Positions 11,641 through 19,828 of a DNA stretch of 46,405 nt are shown piece after piece (the first letter of the stretch is position 1; each line of letters opens with the position of its first letter). The stretch is from Muribaculaceae bacterium (lineage in GTDB: Bacteria > Bacteroidota > Bacteroidia > Bacteroidales > Muribaculaceae): positions 1 to 46,405 of the forward strand of contig JAIDKG010000077.1 of assembly GCA_029051525.1 (NCBI GenBank), given 5' to 3'. The position numbers and the translations under genes are program-made. The notes beneath the pieces are model-generated. The model had not been told where the DNA came from, did no database searches, and saw nothing but the letters and a program-made list of their open reading frames with translations.

Positions 11641-12333
11641 CTCTGAGTGCTCTGGGCTCTCTGAGTACTCTGAGCTCTCTGAGCCCTCTGAGCCCTCTGA
11701 GCTCTCTGAGCCCTCTGAGCCCTCTGAGGACTCTGAGCTCTCTGAGCTCTCTGAGTGCTCTGAGCTCTCTGAGCCCTCTGAGTACTCTGAGCTCTCTGAG
11801 CTCTCTGAGTACTCTGAGCTCTCTGAGCCCTCTGAGTACTCTGAGCTCTCTGAGTACTCTGAGCTCTCTGAGCTCTCTGAGCTCTCTGAGTACTCTGAGC
11901 CCTCTGAGCTCTCTGAGTACTCTGAGTGCTCTGGGCTCTCTGAGTACTCTGAGCTCTCTGAGTACTCTGAGCTCTCTGAGCTCTCTGAGCTCTCTGAGCT
12001 CTCTGAGTACTCTGAGCTCTCTGAGTACTCTGAGCCCTCTGAGCTCTCTGAGTACTCTGAGTGCTCTGGGCTCTCTGAGTGCTCTGAGCTCTCTGAGCAC
12101 TCTGAGCTCTCTGAGCTCTCTGAGTACTCTGAGCTCTCTGAGCTCTCTGAGCTCTCTGAGTACTCTGAGCTCTCTGAGTACTCTGAGCCCTCTGAGCCCT
12201 CTGAGCTCTCTGAGTACTCTGAGCTCTCTGAGTGCTCTGAGCTCTCTGAGTGCTCTGAGTGCTCTGAGCCCTCTGAGTACTCTGAGTACTCTGAGCTCTC
12301 TGAGGACTCTGAGTGCTCTGAGCTCTCTGAGCG
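11641..12333. repeat. 77-unit in-phase 9-bp tandem array, core CTCTGAG plus two variable bases
   Basis: The 693 bases divide exactly into 77 units of CTCTGAGNN with no insertion or deletion. By my hand count the last two bases are CT in 35 units, TA in 18, CC in 11, TG in 9, GA in 2, CA in 1 and CG in 1. The only core change is CTCTGGG, seen in units 2, 33 and 48 and each time after a TG unit. The array fills the gap between the tRNA-fMet terminator and the rluA stop codon (12338-12340). A leftward open frame through it encodes a Leu-Arg-X repeat and is a by-product of the 9-bp period. It looks like a minisatellite grown by unit and block duplication. Function unknown. Confidence 0.95.
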
Positions 12334-12353
12334 CTCCTCAGTCAGCGAGGAGC
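12333..12353. repeat. inverted repeat over the rluA stop codon at the right array border
   Basis: Arms GCTCCTC (12333-12339) and GAGGAGC (12347-12353) form a perfect 7-bp stem around a 7-base loop. It spans the last rluA codons and the stop, and touches the final unit of the 9-bp array. Confidence 0.5.
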
Positions 12354-13003
12354 TTCTGCATCTGAGGGGGAGCCGGGACCTCGAGGCGTATCAATTCCTT
12401 GCTCACCGGATGCACAAATTCGATGCGCTTCGCCACGAGTGAGATTCCTCCATCGGGATTGCTACGACGAGCTCCATATTTCAAATCCCCCTGAATCGGG
12501 TGCCCCATTTGGGAGAGCTGCATGCGGATCTGATGCTTGCGCCCGGTGATAAGATTCACCTCAAGAATGGTGTAGCGATCGCCGGCCGCTACTGTGCTGT
12601 AGTGAAGTTCGGCGCGCTTGGCATCGGGATGACCGGGGGCACAGGGGAATGATTTGTTCATCCGCCCATCCGACCGCATATGGCACACCAGCTCCCCCTC
12701 CGGCTGCTCAGGATGCCCCTCTACCATGGCCCAGTAGGTTTTGTGTATCTCATTGCGGCGCAGCATCTCATTGAGGCGTGTGAGCGCCTTCGAGGTCTTG
12801 GCAAATATCACCAATCCACTCACGGGGCGGTCTATACGGTGCACCACTCCGCAGAACACATTGCCCGGCTTCGAGTATTTCTCTTTCAGATAATCCTTAA
12901 TCAATTCCGAGAGCGGCCGGTCGCCGGTCTTATCACCCTGCACGATCTCACCCACACTCTTATTGACCACAATCACATGATTGTCTTCATATACTACTTC
13001 CAT
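12338..13003 (-). CDS. RluA-family 23S rRNA/tRNA pseudouridine synthase
   Basis: The 221-residue enzyme belongs to the RluA/RluC/RluD family, which isomerises uridine to pseudouridine in RNA. The catalytic motif HRIDRPVSG lies at residues 55-63 with catalytic Asp58. The later motif GRKHQIRMQLSQMGHPIQGDLKYG is also typical. I see no S4 domain, so it is a short form. An upstream ATG at 13057 is unlikely because the added codons run through the ompA terminator hairpin (13031-13063). The target uridine cannot be assigned. The 3' end runs straight into the 9-bp array, and no conventional terminator is visible. Confidence 0.92.
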   Translation of the reverse strand: MEVVYEDNHVIVVNKSVGEIVQGDKTGDRPLSELIKDYLKEKYSKPGNVFCGVVHRIDRPVSGLVIFAKTSKALTRLNEMLRRNEIHKTYWAMVEGHPEQPEGELVCHMRSDGRMNKSFPCAPGHPDAKRAELHYSTVAAGDRYTILEVNLITGRKHQIRMQLSQMGHPIQGDLKYGARRSNPDGGISLVAKRIEFVHPVSKELIRLEVPAPPQMQKLLAD

Positions 13004-13030
13004 ATCCTTCGGTTTTTCCTGACAACATAA

Positions 13031-13063
13031 AAAGCGTGCCCCCGATGAGGGGGACACGCCTTT
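13031..13063 (-). terminator. intrinsic terminator of the OmpA-family gene
   Basis: A GC-rich hairpin (13031-13043 with 13049-13063, small bulges) begins 30 bases after the stop codon of the OmpA-family gene. On the minus strand it is flanked by AAA and TTTTTATG, consistent with a rho-independent terminator. Confidence 0.75.
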
Positions 13064-13092
13064 ATGATTTGTTAGCTTTAGCTGCTTTTGGA

Positions 13093-14319
13093 TTAGTCAG
13101 CAAGACGGATAGTCACTGCGCGATCCAGGGGAGCTGCCTTCACACCGAAGTCAGTGAGGTTAGCGTTGTCGGTAGTAGTCTCGAGCTGAGCAGCGTCTAC
13201 GCCACATTTTACGAGATAGTTCTTCACACCGTCAACACGCTGCTGACGCAGGCGAGCGTTGATCTCCTCTGTGCCGGTGTAGTTGTCGGCCCAGCCAGTG
13301 AGGACATACTTCTTGTTGGGGTTCTCCTGCATTACAGAAGCTACCGACTTCAGGATAGTCTTCTCACGAGCAGAGAGACCATACTGGTTGATGGGGTAGT
13401 AAACTGTAGCCAGACCCTCGCAGTCCTGTACTTTCTCTACGGCTGCGGGGCGCTTCAGGCAGGCGTCGAGCTGCTGCTGGAGGTCAGCGATCTTGCGGTC
13501 GGCTGCGTTCAGCTTAGCTACGAGTGCGTCACCCTCAGCATCGGTGTACTTCCAAGTGGGGCATACTGCTGTAACGGGGCAGTCCCAAGTTGTCTTGCCG
13601 AGGTTGAAGTTGAAACCGGCATAGACAGCTGCGTCGTGAGAAAGAGCCTTGAAGTCCATCATTGTGTACTGCAGGTCGATGAAGAAATCTACGTGCTCGC
13701 AAAGACGGAAGTTGTTCTGCAGGCCGAGAGTAGCAAACATCTGAGTGTAGTGGGCGTTCTGCCACTGCTTGTCAGTTTTGCCATTGGCGGGAGCTACAGT
13801 GCTGCCGTTCTTGAATGTGCGCTGCATTGTCCAGTAGGCACCTGCACCACCGTGAAGAACTGCGTTGTATACACGACCCGGACGATAGCCGCACCACCAG
13901 TTGGTGAGGTTGATCATCACGTCGAACTCAGGACCGAGGCCCATGAACTTCTCGGGATAGTATGTGCCGTTGTGACCAGTGAATTCGGCTGCGCCGGCGT
14001 GGCGGTATTCACCGTCGGGAGTTGTAGCACCTTTGGGCATCATCCAGTTCACACCGAAGCGGAAACCGAAGTTGGGATCTACCCATTTACCTACATAGAT
14101 AGCAGCGTTGCCGCCGATACGATCTTTGATGGGAGCTACGATGTCATGCTTGCTGAACAGCATGTTGGCACCACCTTCTACAGTGATAAACCAGTTGTCT
14201 TTAGCTGCATTTCTCAGGTAACCCTGCGAGCAGTCGGGCTCGTAAGTTACTTCCTGAGCTACTGCAGGAGCTGCACTGATGGCAACAGCTGCAAGAGCGA
14301 GTAATACACTTTTTTTCAT
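13093..14319 (-). CDS. OmpA family outer-membrane protein
   Basis: The 408-residue precursor starts with a Sec signal peptide (MKKSVLLALAAVAISAAPAVA, cut near residue 21). An N-terminal domain of about 210 residues, rich in aromatic and alternating residues, looks like an outer-membrane beta-barrel. A short Asp/Glu/Gln-rich coiled-coil linker follows (about 245-275). The last 115 residues are an OmpA-like peptidoglycan-binding domain, with TGWADNYTGTEEINARLRQQR. It should anchor the outer membrane to peptidoglycan. The gene is monocistronic, has an exact -7 promoter box at 14410-14417 and a terminator, and its codon use looks like that of a highly expressed gene. Confidence 0.92.
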   Translation of the reverse strand: MKKSVLLALAAVAISAAPAVAQEVTYEPDCSQGYLRNAAKDNWFITVEGGANMLFSKHDIVAPIKDRIGGNAAIYVGKWVDPNFGFRFGVNWMMPKGATTPDGEYRHAGAAEFTGHNGTYYPEKFMGLGPEFDVMINLTNWWCGYRPGRVYNAVLHGGAGAYWTMQRTFKNGSTVAPANGKTDKQWQNAHYTQMFATLGLQNNFRLCEHVDFFIDLQYTMMDFKALSHDAAVYAGFNFNLGKTTWDCPVTAVCPTWKYTDAEGDALVAKLNAADRKIADLQQQLDACLKRPAAVEKVQDCEGLATVYYPINQYGLSAREKTILKSVASVMQENPNKKYVLTGWADNYTGTEEINARLRQQRVDGVKNYLVKCGVDAAQLETTTDNANLTDFGVKAAPLDRAVTIRLAD

Positions 14320-14409
14320 AGAACAACAATATTAAATAGTTAATAATCTTTGTCGCTTTCTTTGGCTGCCTTCCGTCGCAGCATTAGCGCAACGGCAAAT
14401 TTGTCAGCG

Positions 14410-14442
14410 CAAAGTTAGTTAAAATTTTATAGAGTAACGCAA
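14410..14442 (-). promoter_or_regulatory. promoter of the OmpA-family gene
   Basis: On the minus strand TAACTTTG at 14417-14410 is an exact -7 element. A TTG at 14442-14440 lies 22 bases upstream at the -33 position. The predicted leader is about 85 bases. Confidence 0.6.
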
Positions 14443-14708
14443 TCATCCTAAAAAATGTTTAAGAATTTTTGGTAATTTTCCCATTTCTTAAGAATGTTGA
14501 GCCTCTTGAAGCCGTTTTTAGGCTTTTTTTTCCCATTTTTAGCCCGAGGTCGCTTACCTCTTTTCAGCTCCATTTACATTTTCATAACAAGAGAACATGC
14601 GGAAAAGTTAGTTAATCCTTAATCAATTTTAACCTTTACGTAACTATCCTTTTGCAATTCAATGCATTACACGAAATCCATCTGCACCCTCAGTTTCCTT
14701 GTAGTCGG
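14443..14708. other. AT-rich intergenic region between the OmpA-family and transketolase genes
   Basis: No gene is seen. A small stem AAGCC/GGCTT (14509-14525) is followed on the plus strand by a T run and could act as a weak rightward terminator, but no plus-strand gene reads into it. I see no obvious terminator for the transketolase gene. Confidence 0.4.
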
Positions 14709-16739
14709 TCAACGGCCAAGAAATGCCTTCACTTCGGCCAGCATGGCGGGCACCGTGTAGCCGAATTTCTCGTCGAGCACTTTGGCCGGAGCCGATGCTC
14801 CGAAGTGGTCGAGACCATACACCTTCCAGTCGCCGCGCATGAGCGGGAAGAGTGTGGAGGGCAGACCGCTTGTGATGCCGAATACCTTGCCGCCGGCAGG
14901 TATCACGCTGTCGCGGTAGTCTTGCGGCTGGTCGAGATATTCTCCGATCGAGGGCACCGATACCACACGTACCTTCACACCCTCGGCTGCAAGCTCCTCG
15001 GCCACATGCACTGCCAGCGACACCTCGCTGCCATTGGCCACGAGTGTGAGTGCCGGCTGCTCTTCGGCAGCGCCATATACTATATAGCCTCCGCGTGCCG
15101 CTCCCTTGGCGGCCTCGCGGCGATCGGCTCCGGGAAGGTCTTCCAGATCCTGACGGGAGAAGATCATCACTGTGGGGCGATCGGTGGTGGCCATGGCCAG
15201 GCGGTAGCACTCCAGAACCTCGGCCGAATCGGCCGGACGAAGCACAAGCACTGAGCGCTTGCCCGAAAGATTGCGCAGCTCTTCGAGCAGACGCATCTGA
15301 GCCTCATGCTCCACGGGCTGATGCGTGGGGCCATCTTCTCCCACACGGAATGCATCGTGACTGAACACATACTTCACCGGAAGCTCCATCAGAGCCGACA
15401 TGCGGATGGCCGGCTTCATATAGTCGGAGAATACGAAGAAGGTGCCACAGGCTGCCTCCATGCCGCCATGCAGCACGATGCCGTTCATGATGCAGGCCAT
15501 AGTGAGCTCGGCCACACCGGCATGCAGGAAGCCGCCGTTGAAGTCGTGATAGCTCAACGCGCCGGTGCTCTTCAAGAAGCCATCGGTCTTGTCGGAGTTG
15601 GCAAGGTCGGCACTCGACACTATCATATTGCCCACCGTGCGACCCAGATAATTGAGCACTGCCGACGATGCGGTGCGTGTGGCCACATTCGGCTTGATCT
15701 CAATCTGATCCAGTGCCAGCTCGGGGAGCTTGCCGCTGTAGAAGCGACCCAGGCGCTCGGCCAGTTCAGGATTGGCCTCTTTCCAGGCTCCGAACTCATG
15801 CTTCCAGGCATCGGCCTCTTTCTCAAGCTCCTCGCGCCGACGGGCGTAGAGCTCCTTTACCTCATCAAAAATCACCCATGGATTCTCCGGGTCGCCTCCG
15901 AGATTGCGCACTGTGGCGGCAATATCGGCTCCGGCTTTGGAGAGGGGCTGACCGTGAGTGCTCACAGCTCCTTCGAGCGAGGAGCCATCGCTCGTCACCA
16001 CCTTGCGCGCCATGATGGTGCGCCCTATGATAAGAGTGGGACGGTTCTGCTCCTCCTGAGCCACTCGCAGAGCGGCGCAGATGGCTTCGGGGTCGCTGCC
16101 ATCGATTTCAAGCACATTCCAGTTCCACGCGCGGTATTTGGCCGCTGTGTCCTCGCAGGTCACTTCGGCCACTGTGGTGGAGAGCTGCACGGAGTTGGCA
16201 TCGTAGTACATGATGAGGTTCTTCAGACCCAGTGTGCCGGCCAGACGCCCTGCTCCCTGGGAAACCTCCTCCTGTATGCCACCGTCGGAGATGAAGGCAT
16301 ATGTCTTATGTGCCACTACCTCTCCGAATCTTGCTGCCATGAAGCGCTCGGCAATCGCGCAGCCCACGGCCATGGCATGACCCTGGCCCAGAGGACCGCT
16401 GCTGTTGTCCACACCGCGCATCGTGTCGAGCTCCGGGTGGCCCGGTGTCACACTTCCCCACTGGCGGAACTGCTGCAGTTCCTCAATGGTGTAGCGCCCG
16501 GTGAGTGCCAGCACGCCGTAGAGCATCGGCGACTGATGGCCGGGATCAAGAAAGAAACGGTCGCGCGCAAGCCACTCAGGGTCACGCGGATCATACTTGA
16601 GCACCTTCGAGAAGAGCACATTGACGAAGTCGGCGCCTCCCATCGAACCGCCCGGATGTCCAGACTTGGCCTTCTCCACCATCTCTGCGATGAGGATGCG
16701 GATGTTGTCGGCCGCACGGTTCATAAGATTTTTGTCCAT
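14709..16739 (-). CDS. tkt: transketolase
   Basis: Transketolase moves two-carbon ketol units between sugar phosphates in the non-oxidative pentose phosphate pathway, using thiamine diphosphate. From the chosen start it has 676 residues, the normal size. Visible motifs are KSGHPGGSMGGAD near the N-terminus, GPLGQGHAMAVG, the diphosphate-binding SDGGIQEEVSQG, and in the second half the transketolase signature FRVGEDGPTHQPVEHE. An upstream ATG at 16784 would place codons in a hairpin (16770-16800), so the start at 16739 is better. The sugar permease gene lies upstream on the same strand. Confidence 0.96.
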   Translation of the reverse strand: MDKNLMNRAADNIRILIAEMVEKAKSGHPGGSMGGADFVNVLFSKVLKYDPRDPEWLARDRFFLDPGHQSPMLYGVLALTGRYTIEELQQFRQWGSVTPGHPELDTMRGVDNSSGPLGQGHAMAVGCAIAERFMAARFGEVVAHKTYAFISDGGIQEEVSQGAGRLAGTLGLKNLIMYYDANSVQLSTTVAEVTCEDTAAKYRAWNWNVLEIDGSDPEAICAALRVAQEEQNRPTLIIGRTIMARKVVTSDGSSLEGAVSTHGQPLSKAGADIAATVRNLGGDPENPWVIFDEVKELYARRREELEKEADAWKHEFGAWKEANPELAERLGRFYSGKLPELALDQIEIKPNVATRTASSAVLNYLGRTVGNMIVSSADLANSDKTDGFLKSTGALSYHDFNGGFLHAGVAELTMACIMNGIVLHGGMEAACGTFFVFSDYMKPAIRMSALMELPVKYVFSHDAFRVGEDGPTHQPVEHEAQMRLLEELRNLSGKRSVLVLRPADSAEVLECYRLAMATTDRPTVMIFSRQDLEDLPGADRREAAKGAARGGYIVYGAAEEQPALTLVANGSEVSLAVHVAEELAAEGVKVRVVSVPSIGEYLDQPQDYRDSVIPAGGKVFGITSGLPSTLFPLMRGDWKVYGLDHFGASAPAKVLDEKFGYTVPAMLAEVKAFLGR

Positions 16740-16769
16740 GATGTGTTTGATGATATAGATTAGTTTATT

Positions 16770-16800
16770 CACACTGTCGCGCATAAGGCGCGACAGTGTG
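16770..16800 (-). terminator. hairpin between the permease and transketolase genes
   Basis: A perfect 13-bp stem (16770-16782 with 16788-16800, 5-base loop) lies 14 bases after the permease stop and 30 bases before the transketolase start. The minus-strand sequence after it has no real T run (GAATAAACTAA). It may therefore be a partial terminator or an mRNA-processing and stability hairpin. Confidence 0.6.
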
Positions 16801-16814
16801 ACGGATAGTTATGC

Positions 16815-18182
16815 TCAGAGATAGTCCTGCTCGGCCTCGTTGGGCACTTCCTCTTCTACCGGAATATCCTTATTGACATTCCTGCATCCCTTGATGCCGT
16901 AGAAAAGAAGGTAGGCAAGCATTGCCACTACAAGCCAGTAGGAAGCCATGTAGGTGGTCTTTTCTGCAATCCAGTTCTGAATAAGGGGCATGACGCCGCC
17001 GCCGACCACCATCATCATGAAGATGCCGGAAGCCTGGGCGGTGTATTTGCCGAGACCCTCGACAGCGAGGTTGAAGATACCGCCCCACATCACCGAGGTA
17101 CAGAGACCGCAGAGCACGAACAGAAGGGCCTTGGCCGGAACCTCAACCATTCCGAATCCGCTCTCCACACTGTAGGAGGGCATATTGATGCCGATATGCG
17201 AGGGGAGCATAATGCCGATGACCACCAGGATTATAGCTGTGGCCGACACGGCGATAAGCTGGGCGCGGCTCGATATTTTGCCCGAGATCACGCTCGATAC
17301 CGTACGCCCTACGAGCATCAGCAGCCAGTAGACGGCGGCCACGCCGCCGGCGACAGCAGCGGAACCTGTGGCATCGGTCAGATAGAATATAAGCATGCCG
17401 GGGATGCCGACCTCGATGCCGACATAGAGGAAGATACCTATCACTCCGAGCACGGTGTGGCGGAAATTCCAAGGGCTGTGGCTCATCTTTTTCTTCACCT
17501 CATTGCTTCCGCGCATATGGGGCTCGGGAATCTTGACAGCTGAAATCACAAGAAACGCCACCACAAACACGCCCATGGCGATGAAAAGGAGCGGCGATAC
17601 CATACTTATAGTAGTCTCGGGAGAAACCTCGCCGATAAGCATACCCACGAATAGCGGTGTCAGTGTGCCAGCAAGCGAATTGAGTGATCCGCCGGCCTGC
17701 ACGAGCTGGTTGCCTTTGTTGCCGCCACCACCGAGCATGTTGAGCATCGGGTTGACCACGGTGTTGAGCATACAGACGCTGAAACCGCAGACGAAGGCAC
17801 CGAGAAGATAGATCAGGAAGTTGAGCGTCACTGTCTGTCCGGAAACGGTGAATACGCCGGTCTCGACTCCAACGATGCCGGAGAGCCACTGTAATACCAG
17901 ACCTGCCAGACCTACAGCCATAGCCCACTGCGCCGTGCGCTTATAGCCTATCTTTACCAGCAGATTGCCAGCCGGGATTCCCATAAAGAGATATGCCAGG
18001 AAGTTCATCATGTTTCCGAGCATTCCGGACCAGTCATAGTTGTTCTTCCATATCGTGCCGATTGGAGCGGCAAGATTCGTCACAAACGAAATCATGGCGA
18101 AGAGGAAGAACATCGCCACTATTGCAACCACATGTCCCTTATGGCGCTGCTGCGCTTCGGGAAGATTAGTTGATTTCTCCAT
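16815..18182 (-). CDS. MFS sugar permease of the FHS (fucose/glucose/galactose) type
   Basis: The 455-residue inner-membrane protein has about 12 hydrophobic segments and the look of the fucose:H+ symporter branch of the major facilitator superfamily. Features are a short cytoplasmic N-terminus, FFLFAMISFVTNLAAPIGTIWK in the first segment, FLMGIPAG-like LFMGIPAGNLLVKIGYKRTAQWAM at the 2-3 loop, and a PMLNMLGGG region in the fifth segment. Bacteroidetes relatives are annotated as glucose/galactose or fucose permeases. The sugar cannot be decided here. Position just upstream of transketolase fits sugar uptake. Confidence 0.85.
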   Translation of the reverse strand: MEKSTNLPEAQQRHKGHVVAIVAMFFLFAMISFVTNLAAPIGTIWKNNYDWSGMLGNMMNFLAYLFMGIPAGNLLVKIGYKRTAQWAMAVGLAGLVLQWLSGIVGVETGVFTVSGQTVTLNFLIYLLGAFVCGFSVCMLNTVVNPMLNMLGGGGNKGNQLVQAGGSLNSLAGTLTPLFVGMLIGEVSPETTISMVSPLLFIAMGVFVVAFLVISAVKIPEPHMRGSNEVKKKMSHSPWNFRHTVLGVIGIFLYVGIEVGIPGMLIFYLTDATGSAAVAGGVAAVYWLLMLVGRTVSSVISGKISSRAQLIAVSATAIILVVIGIMLPSHIGINMPSYSVESGFGMVEVPAKALLFVLCGLCTSVMWGGIFNLAVEGLGKYTAQASGIFMMMVVGGGVMPLIQNWIAEKTTYMASYWLVVAMLAYLLFYGIKGCRNVNKDIPVEEEVPNEAEQDYL

Positions 18183-18321
18183 AGATTAAATTTTTCGGGT
18201 CAGACTTTCTCTACTTGCAGTGTCGGTGAGAAGGCTCTACATGTCGACCAAGTCAGCTTTGTGAAAATAAATTGAAGTATAAATAATTAAAACACAGTGT
18301 GCATGATTCACTATATCCGGC

Positions 18322-18996
18322 TCAGCTATAGTCGCGCTCGCCGAAGATACGGGTGCCTATTCTTATAAGTGTGGCCCCCTCCTCTACGGCTATGGGCCAG
18401 TCACCGCTCATACCCATCGAGACGGTGTCGAAGCCTCGCAGTCCGAGCGACTGATCGTCGCGAAGGGCGAGAAAGACCTCATGGATCTTGCGGAAATCCT
18501 TGCGCACCCTGTCGAGGTCATCGGTATTGGAGGCCATACCCATCACTCCGCATATGTGGGTGGCGCGGAGCTGCTCGAATCTCCGCTCGGCGAAGTATTG
18601 GAGCAACTCTTCGGGCGAGAAGCCGTATTTCGTCTCCTCGCGGGCCACATGAAGCTGCATCAGCACCCTTGTCACCACCCCTGCCCGCTCCGACTCGCGG
18701 TCGATGCAGTCGAGCAGATGCTCGGTGTCGACACTCTCTATGAGCGCTGTGCGCCCCATGAGCTGACGCACCTTATTGGTCTGAAGATGCCCTATGAAAT
18801 GCCACTCGATATCGGAAGGCAGCGTCTCCTGCTTTTTGAGGAGCTCCTGCACGCGGCTTTCGCCAAATCGGCGCTGACCGGCCTCGTAGGCGGCCAGCAC
18901 AGCGGCGTCGGGATGAAATTTCGACACCGCCACGAGCTTTACACCCTCGGGGATCTCCCTGCGGAGCTCTGCAAGATTGGATGCAATGCGGCCCAT
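18322..18996 (-). CDS. YggS family pyridoxal phosphate homeostasis protein
   Basis: The 224-residue protein matches the YggS/PLPBP family, a single-domain TIM-barrel protein that binds pyridoxal phosphate and keeps vitamin B6 and amino-acid pools in balance. The PLP lysine is Lys26 in LVAVSKFHPD. Also visible are FGESRVQELLKK, WHFIGHLQTNK, and the phosphate-binding end segment FDTVSMGMSGDWPIAVEEGATLIRIGTRIFG. The gene follows the DUF4494 gene with a gap of 2 bases, so the pair is one operon. Confidence 0.94.
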   Translation of the reverse strand: MGRIASNLAELRREIPEGVKLVAVSKFHPDAAVLAAYEAGQRRFGESRVQELLKKQETLPSDIEWHFIGHLQTNKVRQLMGRTALIESVDTEHLLDCIDRESERAGVVTRVLMQLHVAREETKYGFSPEELLQYFAERRFEQLRATHICGVMGMASNTDDLDRVRKDFRKIHEVFLALRDDQSLGLRGFDTVSMGMSGDWPIAVEEGATLIRIGTRIFGERDYS

Positions 18997-18998
18997 GA

Positions 18999-19451
18999 TT
19001 ATCCCTCCCCTCCTGCGGGAGCGCTGAGATTGATCGGGAATACGTCCATCACCTGGGTTTCGGTGATCGAGGCGATCTCATAGTCGGCAAGCGTGCCTTT
19101 CATGCCATCGCGGAAGTTGGCCAGCGCGGCATCGAAGTCGGCGGCCTGAACCATGGTGAATACAGCCACTTTCTTCTCCACACCGCTCTTTTCGTCGAGG
19201 GTGATGATGTTGTATTTCACCATATAGTATTTGTCGCCGCTCTCGTCGAAGAATATTTCTGATATCTTGGTCTTCTTCACTGCCGAGATGCTGAAGTCGC
19301 CTGAGATGAAGGGCTTCATCTCTTCGATCATGCGCGACTCGGCTTCGGTGAAGCTGAGGGCGTCGACGAGGTAGGGTTCGTTGACTTTTTTCACCGCACC
19401 GTTCTCCTGCATGCGGTCATAACGTATTTTACATTCAAACCAAAGGGCCAT
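18999..19451 (-). CDS. DUF4494 domain-containing protein
   Basis: This 150-residue protein matches the Bacteroidetes-restricted DUF4494 family: WFECKIRYDRMQENGAVKKVNEPYLVDALSFTEAE at the N-terminus and ITETQVMDVFP near the end. The fold and role are unknown to me. It has no signal peptide or membrane segment and is predicted to be cytoplasmic. It is the first gene of a two-gene operon with yggS, under a promoter with ideal spacing (19553-19584). Confidence 0.85.
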   Translation of the reverse strand: MALWFECKIRYDRMQENGAVKKVNEPYLVDALSFTEAESRMIEEMKPFISGDFSISAVKKTKISEIFFDESGDKYYMVKYNIITLDEKSGVEKKVAVFTMVQAADFDAALANFRDGMKGTLADYEIASITETQVMDVFPINLSAPAGGEG

Positions 19452-19552
19452 GGCACTTTCTATCTGGTTGAGGGTTCTTTAATCATTGGGCTCCGACCCG
19501 GACTATTGACCCTGCGACGGGGCAAAAACCGGTAGACGGCGCTTATTTCAGA

Positions 19553-19584
19553 CAAAGGTAGTAACTTTTTACATTCTTCGCAAA
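19553..19584 (-). promoter_or_regulatory. promoter of the DUF4494-yggS operon
   Basis: On the minus strand TTTG (19584-19581) and TACCTTTG (19560-19553) are separated by 20 bases, an exact match to the Bacteroidetes -33/-7 consensus. The leader to the start codon is about 95 bases. Confidence 0.75.
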
Positions 19585-19599
19585 AAAAAATTAACGTCA

Positions 19600-19632
19600 T
19601 TTGGTGTTGAGGCGATTTTTTTCATATATTTG
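19600..19632 (+). promoter_or_regulatory. promoter of the cyd operon
   Basis: TTTG at 19600-19603 and TATATTTG at 19625-19632 are separated by 21 bases, an exact match to the Bacteroidetes promoter consensus. It is back to back with the DUF4494-yggS promoter, with only 15 bases between the two -33 elements. Confidence 0.75.
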
Positions 19633-19639
19633 CATATCG

Positions 19640-19828
19640 ATTTGCGTCAGTGGCACCTTTCGCCCCCTGCGGTGAGGCTTCAGCTCCCCTCTGCACGCTC
19701 AGTAAAGTTTTTTTTACACCGATATAGTTACCACCTTTTGGTTTCACTCGATGAAGTTGGCATATCAACTTCCGGGCTCCTCGCCTCGGGAGCCATTCTG
19801 ATGATAACGTTACATTGAAAATGTGCTT
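19640..19828 (+). other. long structured leader of the cyd operon
   Basis: About 190 bases separate the predicted start site from the first start codon. It contains a perfect 7-bp stem GAAGTTG/CAACTTC with a 6-base loop (near 19753-19772) and a second stem GGCTCC/GGAGCC just after it. A 62-codon open frame (19630-19818) begins upstream of the likely start site and resembles nothing I know. I do not recognise a riboswitch class. Confidence 0.4.

Noticed and set aside
11624-12100. Leftward 158-codon frame encoding a Leu-Arg-X repeat
   Set aside because: It lies wholly in the 9-bp array. A 9-bp period keeps this frame open automatically, its start is a GTG inside a repeat unit, and no gene-like context exists.
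11641-12333. CRISPR array
   Set aside because: The unit is 9 bp with two variable bases. There are no 20-40 base repeats, no unique spacers and no cas genes.
13036-14304. 422-codon plus-strand frame opposite the OmpA-family gene
   Set aside because: Antisense shadow; begins inside the ompA terminator and has no family features.
15306-16763. 485-codon plus-strand frame opposite transketolase
   Set aside because: It is the antisense shadow of a clear enzyme gene in GC-rich DNA; no motifs.
19630-19818. 62-codon frame in the cyd leader
   Set aside because: It begins at the -7 box, before the likely transcription start, and the product resembles nothing. A regulatory leader peptide cannot be excluded but is not supported.
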